A program made the translations under genes and the position numbers. A stretch of DNA of 64,000 nucleotides from the NCBI GenBank assembly GCA_029260795.1, contig JAJDCO010000135.1, positions 1-64,000 on the forward strand. Reading direction: 5' to 3'. Under the pieces are notes generated by a model. That model did not search any database. It had not been told where the DNA came from and saw only the letters and a program-made list of their open reading frames with translations. Source of the stretch: Planctomycetota bacterium. GTDB lineage: Bacteria; Planctomycetota; OFTM77. Of this stretch, positions 18,712-28,042 are shown in pieces (position 1 is the stretch's first letter; every line of letters begins with the position of its first letter).

Positions 18712-21528
18712 ATGAGAGTCTTCATCGCTGCGTTGCTGCCGTTCTTGTTTGCAGCCTCGGTCATCGGCCAGCCGACGACCCGGATCACTCGAGGCGATCT
18801 GCAGGCCTACGCGCCGATCGGCTCCGTCCATCGCCCAGCGATATCATCGGACGGACGCTTCGTCGCCTTTCTCAGCGCCGCACAGAACTTCGTCCCCGGA
18901 GACTCCAACTTCGCCGACGATGTCTATCTCGTCGACCTGCAGTCGAGCGCCCTCGTGCGGGCTAGCCTACCGCCATCGGGCCAGCAGCCCGACCGCGCCT
19001 GTGAGGACCCGGTGGTGTCGGGCGACGGGACGCTCGTCTTCTTCCTCAGCCAAGCCACCAATCTCGTGCCCGGTGACACCGGGTTCTTTCGGGATCTCTT
19101 CGTGTATCACGTCGCGACCGGGTCGCTCCAGCGCCTGAGCGTGAGCTCGATGGGGCAACAGGCCAATGGCGAGACGCGGAGCTATGGGATCTCGGAGGAC
19201 GGTCGCTTCGCTGCTCTCGAGTCCGAAGCGACGAACCTCGATTCGGGCGACACGAACGGGCGTCGGGATATCTTCCTGCACGACCGACAGGCCGGCCTCA
19301 CGACGCGAGTCAGCCTGGCCTGGAACGGAGCCGAGGCGAATCATCACAGCTCGAATCCGGCGCTGTCGGCGGATGGGCGCCTCCTCGTGTTCGAGAGTCT
19401 CGCCACCAACCTCCTGCCCGGTGCCGATGGTGACTTCGGGTCGGACGTGTTTCTGCGGGACCTCACGACCGGTGCGATCGAGAAGCTGAGCCTGAGCACG
19501 ACCGGAGCGGTGGGAAACGACTCCAGCTCGTTCCCCAGCGTCTCTGCGGACGGATCCCGCATCGCCTTCACGAGCCGGGCGACGAACCTCGTTCCTGGGG
19601 ACACCAATCAGGCCATGGACGTCTTCGTGCGGGATCGGCTCTCCGGCACCACGCACCGAGTCAGCGTGAGCTCGACCGGAGCCGAGGCCGACGCTCGGAG
19701 CTTCGACGCACGCATCTCGGGAGACGGTCGCTTCGTGGTCTTCGCGAGCTATGCGACCAACCTCGTGCCGGGCGACACGAACGGGAGTCCCGACATCTTT
19801 CGGCACGACACTTGGACCGGAGTCACCGATCGCCTCAGCGTCGACTCGACGGGGATGGAGGGCGACGGCATCAGCCGTTCTCCCACGATCACGTTCGCCG
19901 GAGCGCTTGTGGCGTTCGAGAGCGACGCCCTCCTTGATCCCCGCGACGGGAACCCGAGCTACTCCGACGTGCTCTTGAGGGACGTCGGGAGCGCGACGAC
20001 CGCGCTGCTTCCCTTGTTCTCCGAGGAAGCGAACAGCGTCAGCCGGACCTCCGCCCTTTCGACCGATGGCCGATTCGTCGCGTTTGCCAGTCATGCCTCG
20101 AACCTCGTGGTCGGGGACTCAGACGGCACCTCGAGCGTGTTTCGACTGGACCGGGAGACGAGGGTGCTGGACAGGATGGGAGCCGGGCTCCAGCCGTCGA
20201 TCTCGGCAGCGGGCGATCGGATCGCCTTCGTGAGCGACGCCGCGGACCTCGTTCCCAACGACACCAACGGAGTGACCGACGCTTTCGTCTTCGATTTCAC
20301 GAGCGGGATCCTACGTCGGGTGAGTGTTGCGACGAACGGGACCCAGGCCAACGATGTCTCCGACCATCCCGTCTTGTCAGCCGATGGACGCTTCGTTGCG
20401 TTCGCGAGCCGCGCGAACAACCTGATCGCCGGTGACTCGAACGGGCTCATGGATGTCTTTGTGCACGATCTGACGACCGCGACGACGGTGCGCGGAAGCG
20501 TCAGCAATGGGGGAGCACAAGGCAACGGGAGCAGCTGGAGCGCATCGCTCTCGGGCGACGGGCGGCTGCTGGCTTTCTCGAGCAGCGCGTCGAACCTCCT
20601 GCCCGGCGACGTCAACGACCTGCGCGACGTCTTCGTCCGCGACCTCGTCACGGGAGCGACCCGGCTCGTGAGCGCAGCGGGCGCTCCCGCGAACGCGCGC
20701 TCCGAGTGGCCGGTCGTCTCGAGCAACGGGCAATGGGTGGTGTACTCGAGCCAGGCCACGAACCTCGTCCCGAACGACACGAACGGCTCCGAGGACATCT
20801 TCCTCTATGAGCTTCTCACCAACTCGACAGTTCGAGTGAGCGTCGACTCGCTCGGATTCGAGGGCGACGGGCAGAGCGAGAGACCCCGACTCTCGGGCGA
20901 TGGCCGGATCATCGCCTTCCAGAGCGACGCGACGAATCTCGTTGTCGCGGACCTGAACGGCGCAACCGACGTTTTCGTGCACGATCGCGAGACCGGCGTG
21001 ACCGAGATCGTCAGCGTCGATTCCCGGGATGACTTCGGAAACGCCGCTTCCAAAGACCCGGCCCTCTCGGCGGACGGTCGTTGGGTGAGCTTCACGAGCG
21101 AAGCCGACAACCTGGTCCTGGACGACCGGCTCGGGATGGCAGACGTCTTTCTTCGTGACCGCGCCCACCTCGTCTTCCAAGGCACACCCGCTCCCGCCCA
21201 ACCGGTGCGCTTCTCGCTCTCAGGTGCATTTGGCGAAGCCGGCCACGATCTGCTGGTGCTGCTGTCGTGCACTGGAACCGATGGCCTTCGGCTGCCGGGA
21301 GACGGCCGCATGGTTCGGCTGACGCCCGACGCCTGCACGACGCTCGGTCTCCAGCTCTCGATCTTCCTGAGGGCTCCCATCGACGGGAGTGGCAAGGCCC
21401 AGACCCCGATCGTGCCCTTCCCACTCGTTGCTCCGGGGCGGACGTTTTACGCGGCCGGTGTCACGATCGACCCTCTCATTCCTCGCTTCGTCGCGATCAC
21501 CGGGCCGATCAGCGTCGTGACGCAGTAG
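18712..21528 (+). CDS. Secreted PD40-type beta-propeller protein with 14 repeats
   Basis: The start at 18712 gives a signal peptide (MRVFIAALLPFLFAASVIG) after a GGAG site. The 938-residue protein consists of 14 repeats of about 55-58 residues, each following (L/V/I)S.DGR.(V/L)AF.S.A.NLVPGDTNG..DVFV.D..T G......S. A count of 14 fits two seven-bladed propellers in tandem. Repeats 7 and 8 are shorter and divergent (SDALLDPRDGN; MGAGLQPS), which may mark the join of the two propellers. The last 130 residues (GAFGEAGHDLLVLLS... FYAAGVTIDP) form a separate C-terminal beta domain of the kind seen in planctomycete exported proteins. It is probably a surface scaffold or binding protein; no enzymatic motif is visible. 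Confidence 0.88.
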   Translation: MRVFIAALLPFLFAASVIGQPTTRITRGDLQAYAPIGSVHRPAISSDGRFVAFLSAAQNFVPGDSNFADDVYLVDLQSSALVRASLPPSGQQPDRACEDPVVSGDGTLVFFLSQATNLVPGDTGFFRDLFVYHVATGSLQRLSVSSMGQQANGETRSYGISEDGRFAALESEATNLDSGDTNGRRDIFLHDRQAGLTTRVSLAWNGAEANHHSSNPALSADGRLLVFESLATNLLPGADGDFGSDVFLRDLTTGAIEKLSLSTTGAVGNDSSSFPSVSADGSRIAFTSRATNLVPGDTNQAMDVFVRDRLSGTTHRVSVSSTGAEADARSFDARISGDGRFVVFASYATNLVPGDTNGSPDIFRHDTWTGVTDRLSVDSTGMEGDGISRSPTITFAGALVAFESDALLDPRDGNPSYSDVLLRDVGSATTALLPLFSEEANSVSRTSALSTDGRFVAFASHASNLVVGDSDGTSSVFRLDRETRVLDRMGAGLQPSISAAGDRIAFVSDAADLVPNDTNGVTDAFVFDFTSGILRRVSVATNGTQANDVSDHPVLSADGRFVAFASRANNLIAGDSNGLMDVFVHDLTTATTVRGSVSNGGAQGNGSSWSASLSGDGRLLAFSSSASNLLPGDVNDLRDVFVRDLVTGATRLVSAAGAPANARSEWPVVSSNGQWVVYSSQATNLVPNDTNGSEDIFLYELLTNSTVRVSVDSLGFEGDGQSERPRLSGDGRIIAFQSDATNLVVADLNGATDVFVHDRETGVTEIVSVDSRDDFGNAASKDPALSADGRWVSFTSEADNLVLDDRLGMADVFLRDRAHLVFQGTPAPAQPVRFSLSGAFGEAGHDLLVLLSCTGTDGLRLPGDGRMVRLTPDACTTLGLQLSIFLRAPIDGSGKAQTPIVPFPLVAPGRTFYAAGVTIDPLIPRFVAITGPISVVTQ

Positions 21529-21613
21529 GCGGATCGAGCTCGTCCCCCGCCTGCGGCTGGATTCGAGCCCGCCACCGCGATCCGGCTTCGTCTCTCGGTC
21601 ACGTCCGGCGGGC

Positions 21614-21642
21614 GTGACAGGCGTCGGTGACCCCGATACCCT
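21614..21642 (+). promoter_or_regulatory. Possible promoter of the LamG gene
   Basis: GTGACA (21614-21619) and TACCCT (21637-21642) are 17 bases apart and lie about 65 bases before the LamG gene start. The -35 box matches consensus at five of six positions; the -10 box at three. Confidence 0.3.
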
Positions 21643-21707
21643 GTGACCGGCGACCAGCCATGGATTCGGGAATGGCGGCGGGCGACGAATGAGGAAATCG
21701 CGGGAAG

Positions 21708-23885
21708 TTGAACATGCACTCGAGGTCTTCACGAGTATGGTGCGCCATTGCGGTCGCAACCGCCGCACTGGCTCTCGCCTCACCGAGCATCGCACAAGAG
21801 AGCTACGGGATCACTTTCGCGCACGGCGGCGTCGTCGAGGTCGAGAGCCCGTCGGTGCCGGGCGCAGCCGATCCCCTGACCCTCGAGTGCTGGTTTCGGT
21901 CGACCGCCAATGCGCGTCAACCGGTCGCCTTGATCTCACGCTGGTCGGAGCGCTCGAAGGACGAGGACGCGGGCAGCTTTCATCTGTCCCTCTCGGGCAG
22001 CAAGAAGATCAGCTTCGGTTTGAGAAGCGCGGCGGGCCAGCAGGCTGCCCTGGTCGGATTCGGGGACTGGTCGGATGGCCAGTGGCACCACGCGGCCGCG
22101 AGCTGGGATGGCGCCACCATGCGGGTCACCTTCGATGGGCGCGAGGTGGGACGAAAAGACCTCACCGAATGGGGTCCACTCGCAGAGACGTCACTTCCGC
22201 TGACGCTTGGCCCGCGCGTCGATCCCTGGGCGCGTCGGCCCGGGTTCTTCGACGGCTTCCTGGGTGGTGTCGCCATCTGGCGAGTGGCTCGCAGCCCGCA
22301 GGAGATCCTGGCGAGCCTGCGGCAACCCGCCCCGCAGGATCCGAACCTCGTCGCCTACTTGCCGCTGCGGGCGAAGGCTCCTGGGAACGTCGCCTCCGAC
22401 CAATCCTCGAACGCCCGACACGGCCGGCTCGACGACACCTTGGCTCGGGCGGGTTGGGCGCTCACGCCATCCTGGACGGAGCCTCAATCCGAGCATCCGG
22501 CTCGCGATCTGTTCTGCTACGACCTGGCCGACGTCTTGGGGAAGAGCCACTCGGGGATCGGTCGTCGCATCCTGGTGAGTCACGAGTCCGAGGAGCGAAT
22601 CGGTGTGCTCTGGCAGCACCCGGGGACGCGCGCGCTCGCCATCACTTGGATCGACGCCTCGTTGCAGCATCACGAGACGCACGCCCTCGCCTGCCCCGAG
22701 GACGCCCTCCTCGCCGCGGGCACGACCGACCCGGACGGCAACGTTTACTATGTCGTGATTCAGGAGCTGTCCAACGATCGTCCGGCCGGGCAGGAGGTCG
22801 TCGCCACGCTGCACAAGACGGACGCTCGCGGCGAGCCGGCACTCGAGCGAGCGATCGACGTGACGCAGGCGGGCTTCAACATCTTCGCCTTCAACCGCGG
22901 TGTCACACGATCCGGCAGCCTGCGCTACAGTCGCGGTTTGCTCGGGCTCATCCTGCCGCGCACGATGCACCGGAGCCCCGACGGACTGCGCCACCAGGGC
23001 GCCATCGCGGTCGTGTTCTCGGCCAAGGACTTGAGCGTCCTGAGGAACCTGGGGCAAACGAGCGGTCACTCGATGGCGAATCTGCTGACGACCAACTCCA
23101 AGGGCGTCTTCCTCGGGATCGACCTGGGTGACAACTACCCACGCGGCGTTCACCTTCACGAGTTCACGAAGAATCAAAAGACGTCGCGCGTCGTGTTCAC
23201 CTTCAAGACCGCGCATGCGACCGAGAGTCGCAATGGCTCTCCCGTCTACGACGAGATCAGCCAGGACGGGAAGACGTTCTACAAGTGGTCGAACGACAAT
23301 GGCGTCTATACGGAGCTGGGCGGCATCGTCGAGGCCAAGGACGCCTACACGATTCTCTTCGCGACCGACCAAGCGCCCGATGGCCGAGTCCTCGACAATA
23401 GTCGAGCCTTCCGTGGCTGTCCCGATCCGCGCAATCTCGCGATGGTCCGCGTGGTCAAGAACTTCGGCCGCGCGCCGGGCGGCAACGAGATCAGCGACGT
23501 CCTCATGGCCCGGCTGCCGCGAGGCGCGAAGGCGGAGACCGGCGGCTTCTTCGACTTTGGCGGGCGCTGGAGCAAGCAGCGGGTCGTCGGGGTGACTTGG
23601 CTGACGCAGTACGGGGAAGGAGAATCCGTTCATGCGCCTCGAGTCACCGAGCTCGCGAATGGCAACACCCTCGTGCTTTGGGAGAAGTCGGGAGACGGGG
23701 AGTCGCTGCATGCGATGATCTTGGATGCGAGAGGAAACATCGTGAACGAGGAAGTCGATCTCGGCTTCTCGCTCCACCGGAATCGCCAAGACCGAATGCT
23801 GTCTCAGGGAGGCCGCATCCACCTTCTCGCAAGCGACGGCGAAGAGGGCGTGAGCCGCCTCTTCTTCTTTCGCGATGAGGGCTGA
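21708..23885 (+). CDS. Exported LamG/concanavalin-A-like protein
   Basis: The 725-residue protein starts with MNMHSRSS after a GGGAAG site; a second ATG two codons later is possible. A signal peptide ends at ALASPSIAQ. Residues about 30-220 are a LamG-type beta-sandwich (LTLECWFRSTANARQPVALIS, GQWHHAAASWDGATMRVTFDG and GFLGGVAIWRVARSPQEIL). The remaining 500 residues are beta-rich and resemble a propeller (HETHALACPEDALL, YDEISQDGKTFYKWSND, LFFFRDEG). It is likely a secreted or surface glycan-binding protein. The following amidohydrolase gene is on the same strand 115 bases downstream. Confidence 0.82.
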   Translation: MNMHSRSSRVWCAIAVATAALALASPSIAQESYGITFAHGGVVEVESPSVPGAADPLTLECWFRSTANARQPVALISRWSERSKDEDAGSFHLSLSGSKKISFGLRSAAGQQAALVGFGDWSDGQWHHAAASWDGATMRVTFDGREVGRKDLTEWGPLAETSLPLTLGPRVDPWARRPGFFDGFLGGVAIWRVARSPQEILASLRQPAPQDPNLVAYLPLRAKAPGNVASDQSSNARHGRLDDTLARAGWALTPSWTEPQSEHPARDLFCYDLADVLGKSHSGIGRRILVSHESEERIGVLWQHPGTRALAITWIDASLQHHETHALACPEDALLAAGTTDPDGNVYYVVIQELSNDRPAGQEVVATLHKTDARGEPALERAIDVTQAGFNIFAFNRGVTRSGSLRYSRGLLGLILPRTMHRSPDGLRHQGAIAVVFSAKDLSVLRNLGQTSGHSMANLLTTNSKGVFLGIDLGDNYPRGVHLHEFTKNQKTSRVVFTFKTAHATESRNGSPVYDEISQDGKTFYKWSNDNGVYTELGGIVEAKDAYTILFATDQAPDGRVLDNSRAFRGCPDPRNLAMVRVVKNFGRAPGGNEISDVLMARLPRGAKAETGGFFDFGGRWSKQRVVGVTWLTQYGEGESVHAPRVTELANGNTLVLWEKSGDGESLHAMILDARGNIVNEEVDLGFSLHRNRQDRMLSQGGRIHLLASDGEEGVSRLFFFRDEG

Positions 23886-24000
23886 GGGCGGTGGGCAGTG
23901 TGTCAGCCTCGCGCGCGCTGGTTGCAGCTCGGGATCGATGAGGGGCGTCAGCTCCGCTTCACGGACGCACTCTGCGCAGCCACATCGCTGGAACCCTAGA

Positions 24001-25263
24001 ATGAGTGACGTATCGTCGAAGCTCTGGACCGGGATGCTCTCCATCCTCCTCACGTTCACGGGCGCTCTGCCTGCTCAGGACGTGCGGGACGGCGAGGCGC
24101 TCGTCCTGGCGGGGGGCACGGTCTTTCCGTCGCCCGAGGTCGATCCGATCGTCGATGGCGTGGTCGTGGTCCGGGACGGAGTCATCGTCGCAGTCGGGTC
24201 GCGTGGCACCGTGACGGTTCCCGCCGGGGCCACGATTCTCGATTGCTCGGACCGGACCGTCGCGGCCGGGTTTTGGAACTGCCATGTTCACTTCTTCGAG
24301 CGGAAGTGGGCGCGCGCCGAGGAGCTGCCGGCCGACGAGCTCACCAGGCAGCTTCGCGACATGCTCACGCGCTATGGATTCACGAGCGTGTTCGACCTGG
24401 GATCTCCCGGCGCCAACACGCGACGCATTCGACACCGCATCGAGAGGGGTGAGATCCTGGGCCCACGGATCCTCACGACGGGGGAGCCGCTGATGGGACC
24501 GGGATGGATGCCGCCGGCGAGCCTCCTGAGCACCCTGGGCTTCCTGATCTTTCCCTCACCCGAGGTGACGAATGGCGAGCAGGCGACCGCGGCGGCTCGC
24601 GACCTCCTCGCCAGCGGCGCCGACGGCCTCAAGCTCTTCACGGCCTCGCCGGCTCCTCCGCACGGATTGCTGTCGACCGAAGCCATCCGAGCGGCTGTCG
24701 AAGAAGCGCATCGCCGAAAGAAGCTGGTGTTCGCTCATCCATCCTCGCCGGCCGGAGTCTCGGTGGCCGTGCAGGGCGGCGTCGACATCATCGCGCACAC
24801 GACGCCGGGAACGGGAGCCTGGGATACCGCGCTGATCCACGAGATGCGCGAGGCCGGAGTCGCTGTCATCCCGACCCTGAAGATTTGGAAGTACCACCTG
24901 CGGCACGACCGCGCTTCTCTCGGTGAAGCCGCCGCGCGGGAGGGCGTCGCCCAGCTCCGCGCTTGGCTCGAAGTGAACGGCGAGGTCCTCTTCGGCACCG
25001 ACGTCGGCGGCATCGACGACGCGGATCCCAGCGAGGAGTACTTGCTCATGGCTGCGGCAGGCATGACGTTTCGGCAGGTCCTCGCCGCCCTCACGACGGT
25101 GCCGGCGAACCGTTTCGGTGACGCGAAGCGAGGCCGCATCGCTCCCGGCTTTGTGGCCGACCTGGTCGTTCTCGGCGGAGACCCGAGCCGAGACATTCGA
25201 GTGCTTGCCGCCGTGGAGACCACTGTTCGAGACGGGAAGATTCTCTACCGGGCCCCGGAATGA
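24001..25263 (+). CDS. Exported amidohydrolase family protein (imidazolonepropionase-like)
   Basis: The start at 24001 (MSDVSSKLWTG) gives a signal peptide ending near GALPAQD; an upstream start at 23875 would overlap the LamG gene and hide the signal. The 420-residue protein has the metal site HxH (NCHVHFFE), two further histidines (VFAHPSSP and DIIAHTTPG) and the catalytic aspartate in FGTDVGGIDD. The end (GRIAPGFVADLVVLGGDP) is the usual composite-domain strand of this superfamily. The active metal site is complete. The substrate could be a cyclic amide, a dipeptide or an organophosphate-like compound. The next gene overlaps by four bases. Confidence 0.9.
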   Translation: MSDVSSKLWTGMLSILLTFTGALPAQDVRDGEALVLAGGTVFPSPEVDPIVDGVVVVRDGVIVAVGSRGTVTVPAGATILDCSDRTVAAGFWNCHVHFFERKWARAEELPADELTRQLRDMLTRYGFTSVFDLGSPGANTRRIRHRIERGEILGPRILTTGEPLMGPGWMPPASLLSTLGFLIFPSPEVTNGEQATAAARDLLASGADGLKLFTASPAPPHGLLSTEAIRAAVEEAHRRKKLVFAHPSSPAGVSVAVQGGVDIIAHTTPGTGAWDTALIHEMREAGVAVIPTLKIWKYHLRHDRASLGEAAAREGVAQLRAWLEVNGEVLFGTDVGGIDDADPSEEYLLMAAAGMTFRQVLAALTTVPANRFGDAKRGRIAPGFVADLVVLGGDPSRDIRVLAAVETTVRDGKILYRAPE

Positions 25264-26015
25264 TGGACGAATCGGATCTCATCACCCCCCGCGCGCGCCC
25301 GACGCTTGCCCGTCGCATTCGGCTCAGTGCCTTCGTGCTGTTCGTCTCGCTCCCGGTGCTCGTTCCGTCCGCCGTCATCGTGTTCATCGCGCTCGACCCA
25401 CCGCCGCGGATCGAGCGGAGCCCCTGGACGCAGATGCGAGTCGACCGTCCGCGTCTGGCCGCCGCGCTGGACAGTCAACCGGAGATTCACGAGTGGGCCG
25501 CCCACGAGTTCGCGGGTCAGGGATCGGGGCTGCTCTTCGGCTGGGATCCCGCCGCGCCGATCAGCGGATTCGACGCCGAGCATCATCCGACCGAGGGCGG
25601 CGCAGTAATTCGCATCCGTGAGGATCTCTCCGGACTGGACCAGATGGCCTGCCTCGTCTTCGAGATGCACAACGCCCGCGGCAAGGAACGCTTCGAGGAG
25701 GTCACCACGCAGGCCCTGAACGGGCAGCTCGATCGCGAGCAGTTCGTGCGAGCGATGGTAGAGCAAGAGACTCGTGCGGAGCTCGCGACGCGTCGATTCT
25801 TGCGGGAGACGTTTCGCATGCCGACGAGTCGGGGGCTGGACCAGCATCCTCACCTGGCCGCGTCGCTCCTCTCGGACGCGACGAGCGAGGAGATCGTCGA
25901 CCACGCGCTTCGCGAGGGTGGCTACCGCCAATTCTACGAAGACGCCTACGACCGACTTCCGGTCCCCAGCCGCCTCAGTCCGCCGCAGCTCGACGGCGCC
26001 GACGAGAAGCACTGA
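25260..26015 (+). CDS. Membrane-anchored protein of unknown function
   Basis: The 251-residue protein begins with a double ATG overlapping the amidohydrolase stop (ATGATGA-type). It has one membrane helix (LSAFVLFVSLPVLVPSAVIVFIAL) with a positively charged N terminus. The long external part is rich in Glu and Arg and contains LVFEMHNARGKERFEEV, a pattern also found in uncharacterised planctomycete proteins that resemble metallopeptidase-like domains. No HExxH is present. It is probably a periplasmic partner of the amidohydrolase. The function is not recognised. Confidence 0.65.
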   Translation: MMDESDLITPRARPTLARRIRLSAFVLFVSLPVLVPSAVIVFIALDPPPRIERSPWTQMRVDRPRLAAALDSQPEIHEWAAHEFAGQGSGLLFGWDPAAPISGFDAEHHPTEGGAVIRIREDLSGLDQMACLVFEMHNARGKERFEEVTTQALNGQLDREQFVRAMVEQETRAELATRRFLRETFRMPTSRGLDQHPHLAASLLSDATSEEIVDHALREGGYRQFYEDAYDRLPVPSRLSPPQLDGADEKH

Positions 26016-26024
26016 GCCGCCGAT

Positions 26025-26041
26025 CCACTCGGATCGAGTGG
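26025..26041 (+). terminator. Hairpin between convergent genes
   Basis: A perfect seven-base stem (CCACTCG / CGAGTGG) with a three-base loop follows the stop at 26015 and is followed by GTCGTCGTTT. It is a plausible terminator for the plus-strand genes; the U tract is weak. Confidence 0.4.
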
Positions 26042-26052
26042 CGAGTCGTCGT

Positions 26053-26673
26053 TTAGACCGTTTGAAACGCCTCGCTCGATACGACTCCGGTATCCTGCTC
26101 GAAGGAGGACCGGATCCTCTCTCTCGGCGGTGGGGGAGCCCAGAGCGGAAGCCGCGCCCCGAGTGAGTGAGAGAGAACGCGCTCGCGAAAGTACCTCTCG
26201 TGGTCCCACTCGACCTCGGCCATCGTGAGCAGACAGTCCACCCACTCTCGGCGACCACCGTGCCAGGCAAAGCGCGCCGCCGACTCGTACTCCCGCACGT
26301 TGCGGCTCTCGAGCTTGCCCGCGCCATACATGGGAATGAGCCAGCCGGAGAGATGGCACAACAGTCCGAGACTCCGACCAATGACCCACGTGCGTGCTTC
26401 CCGCAGCTTGGAGGGGCGCTCGCCGAGCTCCGCCAGCATCACCGCGATCTGGCGCCGGTGGTGCCACTCCTCGTCCTCGATCTTGCGGATCGCGACGCGC
26501 TCATCTTCTCGACGCAGCGATCGCCAATGACCGCGATAGGCGAAAGCCGCCGCCTGCTCCCCCGAGTAGGCCAGCTTGAGGATGTGGGTCAGATCTCGAA
26601 GAGCCCGAGTGCTGTCCTTCTGCGCGATCACATCCACCTCGCCGCGTTCGTCCCGTGTCGTTCCACCTGGCAT
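26053..26673 (-). CDS. Ferritin-like diiron protein (demethoxyubiquinone-hydroxylase-like)
   Basis: The 206-residue protein is all-helical. Iron ligands are visible as Glu39 (YSGEQAAAF), an EExHH cluster at residues 68-72 (EDEEWHHR), Glu130 (NVREYESAA) and EVEWDHE (Glu155/His158). This is the four-helix arrangement of Coq7-type and other ferritin-like diiron proteins. A hydrophobic stretch (VIGRSLGLLCHLSGWLIPMYGAG) between helices 2 and 3 matches the membrane-embedding region of Coq7. It may hydroxylate a quinone intermediate, or have another diiron function; no quinone biosynthesis genes lie nearby. It is 106 bases downstream of the MFS gene on the same strand. Confidence 0.75.
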   Translation of the reverse strand: MPGGTTRDERGEVDVIAQKDSTRALRDLTHILKLAYSGEQAAAFAYRGHWRSLRREDERVAIRKIEDEEWHHRRQIAVMLAELGERPSKLREARTWVIGRSLGLLCHLSGWLIPMYGAGKLESRNVREYESAARFAWHGGRREWVDCLLTMAEVEWDHERYFRERVLSHSLGARLPLWAPPPPRERIRSSFEQDTGVVSSEAFQTV

Positions 26674-26779
26674 TCTAGACGGTCGAGGCTCCGGATTCCG
26701 CGTGCCGACGCGTGAGAGGTGCCGCGTGATTCGAAAGATGGTTCCTCTTCACCTTCGTGACCTCAGTGCTCTCCGTGGT

Positions 26780-28042
26780 TCACCCTCGCCCGCCCGCGAG
26801 GCGCTTCGCATCGGGGGAGCGCTTGAGTGACCCCATCGCCCACGTGCCGACGATCGGACCCAAGGCGAGGAATGCGAACGCCCATCTCCAGCCGACGCTC
26901 GGCTCGAGGGTCGGAACCAATCGAATGGTGGCCAGCGTCAGCAGGAAGCCCAAGGCCGTCTGCGTCGTGAGCTGCGTGCCGACGTAGTCGGGATCGGCGA
27001 GCTCGGAGATGGCGCTGCTGAATTGCGCCGAGTCGGCCACCACCGCAAAGCCCCAAATCCAGGCGACGGCCGTCACGATCCAGGGCGACAGCCCGAACAG
27101 GAACCCGATCGTTAGCGCACAAGACCCACTGATGACCAGGCTCAGCATCGTCGTTCGGGTGCGACCCCAACGATCGGCGAGCCAGCCGGCGCCGTAGCTG
27201 CCGAAGGCACCGAGGGCGATGGTCCCGAAAGCACACAGGCTGGCCGCCTGCTGGATCGTCGCCTCCTCACACTCGGGATCGAATGCGCGGTACGACGCGG
27301 CGAGGAACACCGGGATCCACGTCCACATGGCGTACAGCTCCCACATGTGGCCGAGGTAGCCGAGGTTGGCCAATCGCAGTGGGCGATCGCGGAAGGCATG
27401 CCCGATGTGTCGCCATTGAAAGGGCGGACGCTTCGCTCGATAGGGACCGAGCTGTCCCGCCCACCCGCTGATCACCGCGCCCCCGAACCCCAAGGCCGCC
27501 ACGATCCCGAGCACCAACCGCCAGTCGTCGACGCCACCCAGCCCTCGCACCAGGTGCGGCGATGCCGATCCGGCGACCACGGCGCCGACGATCAAACCGA
27601 TGCCGAGGCCGCGATCCTTCAGCGTCCAGGTGGCGACGACCTTCATCGCCAGCGGGTAGACGTGCGCCAACGCGAAGCCGGTCACGAAGCGACACACCAG
27701 CGCCCCCGCGAAGCCCAGGTCGAGCAGTGCCAGCAGTCCGGTCGCAGCAGCCGCGATCGCCGCACCGCCGGCCATCACTCGCCGCGGCGAGAAGCGGTCG
27801 GCTGTGTTGAGGATCGCGCTGAACAGCGCTCCGACGACGAAGCCGACTTGCACGATCATCGTGAGCCAGGCGGCTTCCGCGGGCGTGAGTTGCCAGAGCG
27901 CCGTGAGGCTCGGCCCGACGGCGGACGCCGAGAACCACGGGCTCATCCCCAGCACGGTGGCGAGGGAGAGGAGCCCCAGAGCTCGGCGCTTCTCGGAACG
28001 GTCGGGAGTCGGTGGCGCGCCGTGCGACTCGGTCGCGGTCAC
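26780..28042 (-). CDS. Major facilitator superfamily transporter
   Basis: The start is a GTG at 28042, overlapping the stop of the upstream isomerase-like gene (GTGA). The 420-residue protein has 12 predicted membrane helices, the first beginning [22 protein letters not shown], and the loop 2-3 motif ([15 protein letters not shown]), the usual D-R-x-x-R-R pattern. A long cytoplasmic loop (residues about 200-215, [12 protein letters not shown]) joins the two halves. Coupling to the TIM-barrel isomerase-like gene suggests uptake of a sugar or organic acid, but substrate specificity cannot be read. Confidence 0.88.
   Translation of the reverse strand: MTATESHGAPPTPDRSEKRRALGLLSLATVLGMSPWFSASAVGPSLTALWQLTPAEAAWLTMIVQVGFVVGALFSAILNTADRFSPRRVMAGGAAIAAAATGLLALLDLGFAGALVCRFVTGFALAHVYPLAMKVVATWTLKDRGLGIGLIVGAVVAGSASPHLVRGLGGVDDWRLVLGIVAALGFGGAVISGWAGQLGPYRAKRPPFQWRHIGHAFRDRPLRLANLGYLGHMWELYAMWTWIPVFLAASYRAFDPECEEATIQQAASLCAFGTIALGAFGSYGAGWLADRWGRTRTTMLSLVISGSCALTIGFLFGLSPWIVTAVAWIWGFAVVADSAQFSSAISELADPDYVGTQLTTQTALGFLLTLATIRLVPTLEPSVGWRWAFAFLALGPIVGTWAMGSLKRSPDAKRLAGGRG

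Noticed and set aside
18712-21528. DNA repeats in the propeller gene as a CRISPR array or tandem repeat
   Set aside because: The repeats are about 168 bases, diverged and in frame with protein repeats; there are no uniform spacers.
22191-24059. Long minus-strand frame opposite the LamG gene
   Set aside because: No signal peptide, motif or ribosome site; the plus strand has a signal peptide and LamG domain.
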